Shown: in pieces, positions 26,217-35,072 of the stretch | Numbering within the stretch: position 1 is the stretch's first letter | Layout of the letters: each line of letters starts with the position of its first letter | Assembly (NCBI GenBank): GCA_021734255.1 | Contig: JAIPJM010000005.1 | Location: 1-64,000 of the forward strand | Origin: Fidelibacterota bacterium | GTDB lineage: Bacteria > Fidelibacterota > UBA8477 > JABMPR01 | Direction of reading: 5' to 3' | DNA length: 64,000 nt | Program-made: the position numbers and the translations under genes | The notes under the pieces: generated by a model | Database searches by the model: none | The model's input: only the letters and a program-made list of their open reading frames with translations | Told to the model about the DNA's origin: nothing

Positions 26217-27569
26217 ATGAAAAAGAAGATCGTCATCGTCGGTGCAGGATCGGTTGGTTTTTACCTGGCAAAAACCCTCATCGAGATGGGGAATGACATC
26301 AGCATCATTGACATTAATCCAGAAATGGTTCAACGTGCCAAGCAGGAGCTGGACGCCCTTGTAATAGAAGGGCATGGGGCACAGACCAATACTTTGCAGG
26401 AAGCCCAGGTGGAATCAGCTGATCTATTTCTGGCCGTGACACGCATTGATGAGATCAATATTGTTGCCTCCATGAAGGCCAAGAAGATGAATGACAAGGC
26501 TAAAATCCTGGCCCGGGTGCGCAGTGGAGACTACCAACGGAAAGGTGCTTTACTGAACTTGTCAGAATTGGGTATTGAGCGGGTGATCAATCCTGAACAG
26601 ATCGCTGCCCAGGAAATACAGCATTTAATTCATCATGCCACTGCCCAGGAGATCATGACCTACAGCCATGGTAAAGTCTATATGGTTGCCCTTACACCTA
26701 CAAACGACTGCCAGATCATGAATAAATCTTTGAGAGAGTTGGGCTCAGACTACGAGCAGTTACCATTCAGGACGGTCGCCATCGATCGTGATGGGGAGAC
26801 CATTATACCTGATGGAGAACATATATTCAGACCAGGAGACAAGATCTTCGTCATCTGTCTTGAAGGGAAGCTGAAGGATATGTACGAATTGTGCGGCTTC
26901 AAGCAGAAAAAGAAGATTAACACAGTAATGATCATGGGAGCCGGAAAACTGGGTCGACTGGTGGCAGATAAATTGAAACATCAGTTCAATGTCAGGCTGC
27001 TGGACCATCGTAAGGAGAAACTCGCCAAAACTTCAAAAGAACTGCCGGATGTACTCCTGCTCCACGCGGATGGATTGGATGTAGATTTTCTTGAGAGTGA
27101 GGGAATTGGTGAATTCGACGCTTTGATCGCCTTGACAGATGATGAGACCGCAAACCTGTTTGCTGGCTTGATCGCCAAACGGAAGGGTGTGGATAAGGTC
27201 ATTGTTCACATTAATTCACCTGACTATATCCCCTTAGTAAAGGGGCTGGGAATTAATTCCGTAGTGAGTAAAAATCTGTCTACCGTAGACGCCTTCATGC
27301 GCTATGTGGTTCGTGGTCAGGTCCATTCAGTGATGATGCTTGAAGGTATTGATACCGAGGTCATTGAGCTTTCACCCTCCAGGGATAGTAAGATCATCGG
27401 TGTTCCGCTGAAGGATATTGATTTTCCACCTGATTCTGTCGTCGGTGGTATCATCAAACCAGATGGTGAGGAGATCGCAACGGGAGCCAGCGTGATCGAA
27501 AGTCATGATCGAGCAATTGTGTTTGCCAGAGCAGCAAGAGTGAGTGATGTGGAAGAGTTATTCAACTAA
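26217..27569 (+). CDS. trkA: Trk potassium uptake protein TrkA
   Basis: TrkA is the cytosolic NAD-binding gating subunit of the Trk K+ uptake system. The 450-residue protein contains two RCK modules. The first starts VGAGSVGFYLAKTLIEMG and the second IMGAGKLGRLVADKL near residue 240, each followed by a TrkA_C domain. The membrane subunit trkH overlaps its end in another frame, so the pair is co-translated. Confidence 0.95.
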   Translation: MKKKIVIVGAGSVGFYLAKTLIEMGNDISIIDINPEMVQRAKQELDALVIEGHGAQTNTLQEAQVESADLFLAVTRIDEINIVASMKAKKMNDKAKILARVRSGDYQRKGALLNLSELGIERVINPEQIAAQEIQHLIHHATAQEIMTYSHGKVYMVALTPTNDCQIMNKSLRELGSDYEQLPFRTVAIDRDGETIIPDGEHIFRPGDKIFVICLEGKLKDMYELCGFKQKKKINTVMIMGAGKLGRLVADKLKHQFNVRLLDHRKEKLAKTSKELPDVLLLHADGLDVDFLESEGIGEFDALIALTDDETANLFAGLIAKRKGVDKVIVHINSPDYIPLVKGLGINSVVSKNLSTVDAFMRYVVRGQVHSVMMLEGIDTEVIELSPSRDSKIIGVPLKDIDFPPDSVVGGIIKPDGEEIATGASVIESHDRAIVFARAARVSDVEELFN

Positions 27570-29040
27570 TCGCACCAGCCTGCTGCCAGTCCTAAACGTC
27601 CTGGCAGCATTCACCATCGTGATTGGGTTCGCCATGAGCTTCTCGCTCGGTGTGTCTTTGATCTATGGCGATGGAGATGCTGGAGCATTGCTCAAAGCAA
27701 TGCTGATCACTATTGCTGTTGCAGGTCCAGGATATTTTCTAACGCGCCACCGGCACAGTCTGGCGACTCGACAGGTCTTCCTAAGTGTGAGTTTAAGTTG
27801 GATATCTGCATCGGTCTTTGGTGCCTTGCCCATGTGGTTTGCTACTGATTTGTCCTACACGGACTGCTTTTTTGAAGCGATGTCAGGCTTTACTACCACA
27901 GGAGCATCCATCCTGAACGATATTGAAAGTTTACCTCACGGAATCTTGTTCTGGAGGAGTTTTACACACTGGTTGGGGGGAATGGGCATCATCGTTTTTA
28001 CCGTTACCGTCATGCCAATGGCTGGTAGAAGTGGTAGTCTGCTTTTTGCTGCAGAAGCTCCTGGCCCTGTCAGTGACAAGATCACCCCGAGGATTTCTGA
28101 AACTGCCAAGCTTCTTTACTCTGTTTATGCTCTCATTTCTCTGGCTGAATTTACTCTGCTCTGGTTCGGCCCTATGGATTGGTTCGATGCCGCGTGCCAC
28201 ACCTTTGGAACGATGGCAACCGGTGGGTTTTCGACCAAAAATGCATCCGTGGCCCACTTTCAGAGTGCTTATGTGGATTGGGTCATTATTACATTCATGA
28301 TAATAGCCGGTACCAACTTTTCCCTGCACTACTTTGCTCTGCATGGCAAAGTGATCAAGTATTTAAAGAACAGGGAGTGGCAATTCTGGATGAGCATTAT
28401 TGCCATGGGCTTCGCTGTCGTTCTTTTCGATTTTTATGTTTCACCCAGTTATGATGTGAATAGCGAGGCTATCAACGCGCTGCGGGCTGAGCCCATCAGA
28501 CAGATCGCATTTCAGGTTGTATCCATCATTACAACCACGGGATTCGCCACAGCCGATTTTGAACAATGGTCCAGATTCGCCCAGCTCCTGCTCTTTGTAT
28601 TTATGTTCGTTGGAGGAATGGCTGGTTCCACTGGTGGTGGGATCAAGGCAATTCGCATTCTATTATTCACAAAAATGGCACTCACTGAATTAAGACGCAT
28701 GATCCATCCACGTGCCTATCTACCCATTAAGCTTCGAAATCAGTTCGTTACTGATGATGCAGTTAGGAATACCACCACATTCCTGCTTTTCTTTATGGTG
28801 ATCTTCGTAGGCTCCTCATTATTCTTAACTTTCTTTGGTCATGACCTGGTAACGAGTGCAACCGCCTCAATATCAATGCTTTGCAATATTGGTCCCGGCC
28901 TCGGAAACGTGGGCCCTACCGATAACTATTCCTTCTTTAGTGATCTAGAGAAATGTGCCATGGCTTTTATCATGATGCTGGGACGCTTAGAAGTCTTAAC
29001 GGTGATCGTTCTTTTTAACAGACATTTCTGGAGGTCCTAA
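27547..29040 (+). CDS. trkH: Trk/Ktr potassium transporter membrane subunit TrkH
   Basis: TrkH forms the K+-conducting pore. The protein of about 497 residues is strongly hydrophobic and contains four pore-loop selectivity segments, including AMSGFTTTGASIL, GTMATGGFSTKNAS, SIITTTGFATADFE and CNIGPGLGNVGPT. It ends with a GRLEVLTVIVL helix. The ATG at 27547 is preferred; a GTG lies one codon earlier. It starts within the trkA coding region. Confidence 0.95.
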   Translation: MWKSYSTNRTSLLPVLNVLAAFTIVIGFAMSFSLGVSLIYGDGDAGALLKAMLITIAVAGPGYFLTRHRHSLATRQVFLSVSLSWISASVFGALPMWFATDLSYTDCFFEAMSGFTTTGASILNDIESLPHGILFWRSFTHWLGGMGIIVFTVTVMPMAGRSGSLLFAAEAPGPVSDKITPRISETAKLLYSVYALISLAEFTLLWFGPMDWFDAACHTFGTMATGGFSTKNASVAHFQSAYVDWVIITFMIIAGTNFSLHYFALHGKVIKYLKNREWQFWMSIIAMGFAVVLFDFYVSPSYDVNSEAINALRAEPIRQIAFQVVSIITTTGFATADFEQWSRFAQLLLFVFMFVGGMAGSTGGGIKAIRILLFTKMALTELRRMIHPRAYLPIKLRNQFVTDDAVRNTTTFLLFFMVIFVGSSLFLTFFGHDLVTSATASISMLCNIGPGLGNVGPTDNYSFFSDLEKCAMAFIMMLGRLEVLTVIVLFNRHFWRS

Positions 29041-29817
29041 TTGGATTTTATCAAACAGGAAATAACAAGTGGTATCGCCTGGGTGACCATTGACCGGCAA
29101 AGCAAGTTGAATGCCCTCAATTCCCAGGTCCTGGACGAATTGGAGACCACATTTCTGAAGCTGCAAAAGAATGCAGAGGCAAAAGTTGTTATCATTACCG
29201 GCGCCGGACCAAAATCATTTGTTGCTGGCGCTGACATTAGCCAATTCCCTTCCATGACACCTGTAGAGGCGCAAAAATTATCGGAACGGGGTCAGCATGT
29301 ATTCTCTGTTGTTGAAGACACCCACAAGCCGGTTATAGCAGCAGTAAACGGGTTTGCCTTGGGAGGTGGGTGTGAGCTGGCAATGGCATGTCACATTCGG
29401 ATCGCGTCAGACAATGCACAGTTTGGTCAACCTGAAGTCAAATTAGGTGTGATAGCCGGATACGGAGGCACGCAACGTCTTCCTCGTCTGGTTGGGACTG
29501 GCCGGGCACTGGATATGCTCCTCACTGGACGGATGGTGAATGCCCAGGAAGCGCTGGACATAGGGCTTGTGAATGCGATTTACAGCCAGGATTCTTTGCT
29601 TGAAGAAGCAGGCAAGAAAGCAGATGAGTTGATGCAGCAGGGTCCTCAGGCTCAGGCCTACACCTTACAAGCAGTTTACTCAGGCATGGGAAAAACACTT
29701 AAGGATGGTCTTCAGGAAGAAGCGGCTGCCTTTCGCGATGTATTCGACACGGAAGACAGGATAGAAGGGGCCAGCGCTTTTCTGGAACGCCGGTCGGCAG
29801 ACTTTAAAAACCGTTAA
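29041..29817 (+). CDS. Enoyl-CoA hydratase (crotonase family)
   Basis: Hydrates trans-2-enoyl-CoA in fatty-acid or short-chain acyl-CoA metabolism. The 258-residue protein has the oxyanion-hole motifs FVAGADISQF and GFALGGGCELAM. Both catalytic glutamates of true hydratases, E112 and E132, are in place (E132 in PEVKLGVIAGYGGTQRL). The start is TTG at 29041, immediately after the trkH stop. It may serve the same acyl-CoA pathway as the methylmalonyl-CoA epimerase 3.6 kb downstream. The physiological substrate is not evident. Confidence 0.92.
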   Translation: MDFIKQEITSGIAWVTIDRQSKLNALNSQVLDELETTFLKLQKNAEAKVVIITGAGPKSFVAGADISQFPSMTPVEAQKLSERGQHVFSVVEDTHKPVIAAVNGFALGGGCELAMACHIRIASDNAQFGQPEVKLGVIAGYGGTQRLPRLVGTGRALDMLLTGRMVNAQEALDIGLVNAIYSQDSLLEEAGKKADELMQQGPQAQAYTLQAVYSGMGKTLKDGLQEEAAAFRDVFDTEDRIEGASAFLERRSADFKNR

Positions 29818-29838
29818 ATTAATAAATCAATACTGAGA

Positions 29839-30882
29839 ATGAGCATGCCCAAACGTCGATTTATACTCTACGCACAGGATAGACTGAATGCTCTTGGCAG
29901 CAAAACTGCCAATGGGATGATCATGTTTCGACGAGAAGAGGTTGTAGCGATCGTCGATCAGACCAAGGCAGGAAAAACAGCACAGGACGTTTTGGGGTAC
30001 GGCGGTAACATCCCTGTCGTCGCTGACGTCAACCAAGCACTTACATATGACCCAGATGTACTCATTGTAGGCATTGCGCCTATTGGTGGAGCAATCGATC
30101 CAAAATGGATCCCTGAACTTAAGATTGCTTTGGAGGGTGGTGTTGAAGTTTGGGCAGGTCTCCACCAATTTCTATCAGATATCATGGAGCTCCGACCGTA
30201 TCAAGATCTGATCTGGGATGCGCGAAAACCACCGGAAGACCTTCATATAGCAAAAGGGAATTGGCGGAAACGAAAATCCAAGGTGCTACTCACCATTGGA
30301 TCAGATAGCAATGTCGGTAAGATGACCACAGCACTCCTGCTGCAGAAGGATCTAAAAGAGCTGGGCCTGGAAAGCGTCTTTCTCGGTACTGGCCAGACTG
30401 GGATGATGATCTCAGGGAGGGGCGTGGCAGTTGATAGCGTTATATCGGATTTTGTCAATGGCGCCACAGAAGCGGAGATCGATAAGGTGGACGGACAGGC
30501 GCCACTCATTATTGTTGAAGGGCAGGGTGCAATTACCCACATGGGTTATAGTGGTGTAACGATGGGGCTTTTGCATGGTGCCATGCCTGACGGGCTGGTC
30601 ATTGCGCATCAACCCAGTCGACTGATGGACGACTATAAACATCATTTACCAAACCTTCAAACCGTCATTGATCTGCATGAATCGCTGCTTGCCCCGTTTA
30701 AAATATCCAAAGTGCTGGGGATCAACATTTACTCAAAGGGATTAAGCAGCAAAGCAGCAGAAATTGAATGCCGGTCCATCCACCAGGATATCGGTCTGCC
30801 AGTGGAAGACATGGCAAAAGCCTCCAAAAAGACAATCGCAGAAAATGTTATAAAATATTTGTTCCCTGAGGGGATCAACTAA
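29839..30882 (+). CDS. DUF1611 P-loop protein (DgcN-like, putative D-glutamate N-acetyltransferase)
   Basis: The 347-residue protein has a Rossmann-like N-terminal half (VVAIVDQTKAGKTAQDVLG, VLIVGIAPIGGAIDP) and a C-terminal half with the P-loop-like GSDSNVGKMT (154-163) and VEGQGAITHMGYSG. This is the DUF1611 architecture. From memory, a marine gammaproteobacterial member, DgcN, is described as acetylating D-glutamate, with DgcA racemising the product. Here the next gene, 16 bp away, encodes an enolase-superfamily epimerase, the same pairing. Whether this homologue has DgcN activity is inference. ATG 29845 is an alternative start. Confidence 0.82.
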   Translation: MSMPKRRFILYAQDRLNALGSKTANGMIMFRREEVVAIVDQTKAGKTAQDVLGYGGNIPVVADVNQALTYDPDVLIVGIAPIGGAIDPKWIPELKIALEGGVEVWAGLHQFLSDIMELRPYQDLIWDARKPPEDLHIAKGNWRKRKSKVLLTIGSDSNVGKMTTALLLQKDLKELGLESVFLGTGQTGMMISGRGVAVDSVISDFVNGATEAEIDKVDGQAPLIIVEGQGAITHMGYSGVTMGLLHGAMPDGLVIAHQPSRLMDDYKHHLPNLQTVIDLHESLLAPFKISKVLGINIYSKGLSSKAAEIECRSIHQDIGLPVEDMAKASKKTIAENVIKYLFPEGIN

Positions 30883-30898
30883 TCATTAAGGATCTATC

Positions 30899-31918
30899 AT
30901 GAATCTATCGTTGAACTGGTCAATTGAGCGGATCAGGACCAAATTTGAATTCAAAATTGCCAGGAGCGCTGAAAGTTACTATGACGTAGTGATCCTGGAA
31001 CTTAGTGATGGCACACGGACAGCGTATGGCGAGGCTGCACCCTCTAAACGCTATGAAAGCGGACCTGAAGCGATCATTGACTTGTTGAATACCAACAAAT
31101 CAAATATCCTGGGATTAGCGCTGGAGGATTATGAGTCCCGGCAGACAGCCCTGGAGGAACTATTTCCTAATAGTTTTGCTTTACAGGCTGCATTAGATAC
31201 AGCATTCTGGGATCTGTATGGGCGGCAAGTGGGTCGACCCCTTTGGGACCTGTTCGGTGGCAGTAAAGAGCTGGTTACCTCTACTTATACGATCGGGATC
31301 TCGGACCTGAGTGTCATTCCTGAGAAGATCAAGGAGGCTGAGCAATATCCACTGCTGAAGATCAAATTGGGGACAGATTATGATCATGATATTATTCGGG
31401 CCATTCGAGCAGAGACCGACAAAGTACTTCGGGTTGATGTAAATGAAGGCTGGAAAACCCTGGATGAGGCGAAAAGAGGGACAGAATGGCTGGTCACAGA
31501 GAATGTGGAGTTCCTGGAACAACCAATGCCGGCAGGGCAACTGGATGATATTGCAAAACTTAGAGAATTTTCACCGCTTCCGCTGGTAGCCGATGAGAAT
31601 TCCGTCCGGCCAGAGGATTTACCCGGTCTGGATGGAGTATATGATGGTATCAATATCAAGTTGATGAAGTGTGGCGGTTTGAGCAATGGTCTCAAGATGG
31701 TGAAGCTGGCGCAGAAGCACAAATTCGATATTATGCTGGGTTGTATGGTGGAGACGTCCATCGGCATATCAGCCATGGCTCAGCTGGGATCTTTTGCACG
31801 CTGGTTGGATCTGGATGGAAATGTTCTGCTTGCCGAGGACCCCTATATTGGGGTTGGCAACGCGGCAGGGAAAATAGTGCTCAGCGATGACCCGGGAACG
31901 GGAGTTAAACCCAGATAA
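30899..31918 (+). CDS. Enolase-superfamily dipeptide epimerase (L-Ala-D/L-Glu type) or DgcA-like racemase
   Basis: The 339-residue protein has the muconate-lactonising-enzyme layout with K154-x-K156 (LKIKLG), metal ligands D180, E207 (EQPM) and D232 (ADEN), and the opposing lysine region IKLMKCGG (253-260). The ETS motif follows in CMVETSIG. These match L-Ala-D/L-Glu epimerases, which convert murein-derived L-Ala-D-Glu to the L,L form. The DUF1611 gene just upstream raises the alternative that it racemises N-acetyl-glutamate like DgcA. A murein carboxypeptidase gene starts within 25 bp downstream. Confidence 0.88.
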   Translation: MNLSLNWSIERIRTKFEFKIARSAESYYDVVILELSDGTRTAYGEAAPSKRYESGPEAIIDLLNTNKSNILGLALEDYESRQTALEELFPNSFALQAALDTAFWDLYGRQVGRPLWDLFGGSKELVTSTYTIGISDLSVIPEKIKEAEQYPLLKIKLGTDYDHDIIRAIRAETDKVLRVDVNEGWKTLDEAKRGTEWLVTENVEFLEQPMPAGQLDDIAKLREFSPLPLVADENSVRPEDLPGLDGVYDGINIKLMKCGGLSNGLKMVKLAQKHKFDIMLGCMVETSIGISAMAQLGSFARWLDLDGNVLLAEDPYIGVGNAAGKIVLSDDPGTGVKPR

Positions 31919-31941
31919 TTATGAAATTAGGGGAGTATGAA

Positions 31942-33453
31942 TTGACTTCAAAAAATAGATATTTGCTCATAACGCTAAGCGCGATCCTGCTGCTTGGGTG
32001 TAGTACGAACACGCCGTATGCAACATCGGTTCCCAAACAGAAGATATTAAGGAGCGCCCAGCAAGAAGCCGCATTTCGCATTGACACATTGCTGAATGCC
32101 GCGCCAACCAAAATGGGTTGGTGGGGTGTGAAGGTGCTCTACCCTGAGACCGGAGAGGTCATTTATGAGCGGAATGCCAGTAAAATGTTCATGCCGGCTT
32201 CCAATATGAAAATGTACACGACAGCCGCAGCCTTGTGCCTTCTCGGTCCTGATCATCGTTATGAGACGGAATTCCATACCAATGGAGACATCGTCGATGG
32301 TACCCTACAGGGAGACCTGATCATTCGTGGAAGTGGGGACCCTAGCTGGTCCTGGCGCTTTTACGACAACAATTATGATTCCGTCATGGTCCGATTTGTT
32401 GACTCGCTGGCATCAAAGGGCATCAAGGAGATCAGTGGCAATATCATCGGTGATGACAATATTTTTGATGATGACCTGCTGGGGTATGGATGGTCCTGGG
32501 ATGATGAGCCCTATTATTATGCGGCCCAACTGTCTGGATTATCATATAGTGAGAATTACATCGATTATAAACTGATCCCGGACACCCTGAATGTTGGTGG
32601 ACCCGTTATCATTGAAGGCTTCCCCAAAACCAGTTATCTCAATTTGCGTAATGATCTGGTAACAGTAAGCAGTGACACAAGTACTGATTGGGATTATGGT
32701 CGTGAATGGCGATCAAATAATGGCTGGTTCGAGGGCGATCTGCATATCGAAGGGGGAGAGCAGGAGCGAGCCATCACAATTCATAATCCAACCCTGTTTA
32801 CAGTCCATGTCTTAAAGGAAAGGTTAGCTGATGCCGGCATCAGGGTCAATGGCGATCCAATAGATGCTGATGACCTTGCTGATACGGTCCGCTATGATTC
32901 CACCCAGAAGCTATTTTCCTACTATTCCCATCCCATGTCAGATATCATTAAAAAGGTGAATCAACCCAGTCAGAATTTCATCGCAGAAACATTGCAAAGG
33001 ACCATGGGTGCGTTGTTTGGCGAGGAAGGGTCATCCAGAGAGGGTAGAAAAGTACAGATAGCACTCTATGATTCTCTCGGTATGGACACACGAAATCTTA
33101 AAATAAGAGATGGCTCTGGCCTGTCAAGGCACGATCTGGTATCGCCGAATACCTCCACCTCCCTGCTGCAAATGATGTGGGATCATCCCTACAGAAGCAC
33201 CTACATTGAGTCTTTTCCACTCTCTGGCGTAAGTGGAACGATCAAACGTCGGATGCCTGGAATGAGTGCAGAGTACAATGTGAGGGCCAAGACCGGATAC
33301 ATTGGATACGTACGTTCCTTGAGTGGGTATACCTGGACTCGGTCAGGAGAACCCATAATATTTTCCATCATGGTGAATCATTATACCATCCCAACCTCCA
33401 TTGTGAACCATATTCAGGATCAGATCGCATCCATCCTGTCTGATATGGAGTAA
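31942..33453 (+). CDS. dacB: D-alanyl-D-alanine carboxypeptidase/endopeptidase, PBP4 (S13) family lipoprotein
   Basis: PBP4-type enzymes trim and cleave cross-links of peptidoglycan in the periplasm. I place the start at TTG 31942, preceded by AGGGGAG 6 bases upstream. The ATG at 31921 would only add seven residues before the signal. The signal has the lipobox LLLGC with Cys20, so it is probably a lipoprotein. Active-site motifs are SNMK (S87 to K90), SQN in NQPSQNFIAE and KTG in VRAKTGYIG. Length is about 504 residues. It sits two bases after the epimerase at the ORF level, linking murein turnover to the preceding pair. Confidence 0.92.
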   Translation: MTSKNRYLLITLSAILLLGCSTNTPYATSVPKQKILRSAQQEAAFRIDTLLNAAPTKMGWWGVKVLYPETGEVIYERNASKMFMPASNMKMYTTAAALCLLGPDHRYETEFHTNGDIVDGTLQGDLIIRGSGDPSWSWRFYDNNYDSVMVRFVDSLASKGIKEISGNIIGDDNIFDDDLLGYGWSWDDEPYYYAAQLSGLSYSENYIDYKLIPDTLNVGGPVIIEGFPKTSYLNLRNDLVTVSSDTSTDWDYGREWRSNNGWFEGDLHIEGGEQERAITIHNPTLFTVHVLKERLADAGIRVNGDPIDADDLADTVRYDSTQKLFSYYSHPMSDIIKKVNQPSQNFIAETLQRTMGALFGEEGSSREGRKVQIALYDSLGMDTRNLKIRDGSGLSRHDLVSPNTSTSLLQMMWDHPYRSTYIESFPLSGVSGTIKRRMPGMSAEYNVRAKTGYIGYVRSLSGYTWTRSGEPIIFSIMVNHYTIPTSIVNHIQDQIASILSDME

Positions 33454-33457
33454 GCGT

Positions 33458-33865
33458 TTGCGAGTTAAAAAAATAAGCCATGTTGCCATTGCATCCGAAG
33501 ATCCGGATCAGGCTAAATTACTCTATGAGGATATTCTAGGGCTTAATTTTACAGGTTCGGAGGCCATAGAGCGGGAGGGCATCACCACCTACTTCTATGA
33601 GGTTGGCGAGTCCAATATTGAAGTGCTGGAAGCCCTGTCAAAAGAGTCTCCGGTGGGCAAATTTCTGATCAAGCGAGGTGCCGGGATCCATCATATCGCC
33701 TTGGAGGTAGAGGATCTTGACGGCTATGTGGTGAAATTACGGGAGGCAGGAATAACAATCATGAGCGAAGAGCCTCTACCAGGCGCACACGGTATGCGCA
33801 TCATCTTTATTCATCCCAAATCTACAGGTGGCGTATTGATAGAACTATCTGAGAAGATGGAGTAG
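33458..33865 (+). CDS. mce: Methylmalonyl-CoA epimerase
   Basis: Mce interconverts the (R) and (S) forms of methylmalonyl-CoA in the propionate-succinate route. This 135-residue vicinal-oxygen-chelate protein has metal ligands in ISHVAIA (H8), GIHHIALEVED and VLIELSEK. A YEDILGLNF segment near the N-terminus is typical. The start is TTG four bases after dacB. Methylmalonyl-CoA mutase, which also needs B12 like NrdJ, is not in the window. Confidence 0.93.
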   Translation: MRVKKISHVAIASEDPDQAKLLYEDILGLNFTGSEAIEREGITTYFYEVGESNIEVLEALSKESPVGKFLIKRGAGIHHIALEVEDLDGYVVKLREAGITIMSEEPLPGAHGMRIIFIHPKSTGGVLIELSEKME

Positions 33866-33909
33866 AGAAGGTCGATCACCTTGGAACTGCTTGTACTAAT
33901 CAAACCAAT

Positions 33910-34365
33910 TTACTTGTTTTCGTGATTAATAGCCTGAATAACTGAATCCAACATTTGCAAAAAGCGAGACCTGTCTCGATCCGTCATGGGAGGTGGACCC
34001 CCAGTGATCTCTCCAGCACCTCTCAGCACCGCTAAGAGATCACGACTGGCAACAGTTGATCCAATATTATCGTCGGTAAATATTTTTCCACTGGGACTTA
34101 GTACGCGTGCCCCCATTTTTATACAGCGGCTTGCCAGTAATACATCAGCGGTAACAACAATATCATCCGTTTGAGCGTGATCCACAATCCAATCATCGGC
34201 TGCATCAAATCCTTCTCCAACAACCTCCATCTTGATCCGCTTATTGTTTGGTGTCCGCATAAATGAGTTGGCGACCACGGTAACATCCAGAGTATAGCGT
34301 CCTGCGACCTTAAAAACTTCCGGTTTAACCGGACAAGAATCTGCATCTATGTAAATGTGTAGCAC
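33910..34365 (-). CDS. YaiI/YqxD (UPF0178, DUF188) family protein
   Basis: The 151-residue protein has the family hallmarks IYIDADSCPVKPEV at the N-terminus, VVTADVLLASRCIKMGARVLSPSG in the middle and TGGPPPMTDRDRSRFLQMLD near the end. The fold is PIN-like, but no activity is firmly established. The start is GTG at 34365 with GAGG five bases upstream. It is the last of three minus-strand genes, after the DUF4180 remnant and the acetyltransferase. Confidence 0.9.
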   Translation of the reverse strand: MLHIYIDADSCPVKPEVFKVAGRYTLDVTVVANSFMRTPNNKRIKMEVVGEGFDAADDWIVDHAQTDDIVVTADVLLASRCIKMGARVLSPSGKIFTDDNIGSTVASRDLLAVLRGAGEITGGPPPMTDRDRSRFLQMLDSVIQAINHENK

Positions 34366-34408
34366 ATCATCCTCTTAGTATAATATTGTCCACCGATCCA
34401 TGTGAAGC

Positions 34409-34528
34409 TTAAGCCTGCATCATTTCGATGGTTGCCTCCTGGACGGTCTTGATCTGAACGCTTTCACTATTCACATCGGCGATCTTATTGCCATCGATCT
34501 CGATCATTTCAAAGTTCAATTCAGTCAT
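34409..34528 (-). pseudogene. DUF4180 remnant, N-terminal 39 residues only
   Basis: A short minus-strand frame of 39 codons plus stop starts with ATG at 34528, overlapping the end of the upstream acetyltransferase by 8 bases. Its sequence (FEMIEIDGNKIADVNSESVQ, then IKTVQEATIEMMQA) looks like the first third of DUF4180 proteins, which usually run to about 110-120 residues. No continuation is found in any frame before the GTG of the next gene. It is therefore probably a truncated gene. A functional micro-protein is possible, because the frame and the coupled start are intact. Confidence 0.6.
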
Positions 34529-34970
34529 CATTAATTTCAGTGTTAGTCGTGTAATTGATCATTTTACCAAGATTTACAATATCTTCTGATTTATATCCCA
34601 GGGTCTTGTAGAAGGCAATGACGTCGGTGTTTTTTGCTCTGACCTGCAAGTTGATCTTGGGACAGCCCGTTTCTTTTAGTAGCATTTCAGCCTGTTCCAT
34701 CAATTGCTTGGCGTGCCCTTGCCTCTGGTGATCAGGGTGCACTGCCAGATAATTGATCCAACCGCGATGCCCCTCATAACCGGCCATGACTGTAGCGATC
34801 AATTCATCATCTAAATATCCCACCAGAAACCATTCGGGGTTGACCTGTAACTTCAACTGGATGTCTCTATGGGGGTCATTCCAGGGCACGACCAGATTGC
34901 AGGCGTGCCAGAGATCAACGATAGCGGCCTCATCTTCACGCTTAAACGGTCTAATATTGAGTATAGCCAT
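34521..34970 (-). CDS. ypeA: GNAT-family acetyltransferase, YpeA type
   Basis: The 149-residue protein is an N-acetyltransferase with the acetyl-CoA-binding motif VHPDHQRQGHAKQLM, the strand INYLAVHP and a C-terminal VIAFYKTLGYKSEDIVNLGKMI. The N-terminal NIRPFKREDEAAIVDLWHAC segment and WNDPHRDI match the YpeA group. The acceptor substrate is unknown. It is the first gene of a three-gene minus-strand unit facing the uvrC operon. Confidence 0.87.
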   Translation of the reverse strand: MAILNIRPFKREDEAAIVDLWHACNLVVPWNDPHRDIQLKLQVNPEWFLVGYLDDELIATVMAGYEGHRGWINYLAVHPDHQRQGHAKQLMEQAEMLLKETGCPKINLQVRAKNTDVIAFYKTLGYKSEDIVNLGKMINYTTNTEINDD

Positions 34971-35072
34971 GCAGCATCAAATTAGGCAAATGAAGAGAAT
35001 ATCCAAAGCCAACAGGGACAGCAGGATGCAATAAAAACTGAGTAATGTCTGCTGCACTTTTTAGATTTGTCC

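Noticed and set aside
33868-33882. AAGGT/ACCTT hairpin between convergent mce and the YaiI-family gene
   Set aside because: A 5-bp stem without a T-run is expected by chance at this length.
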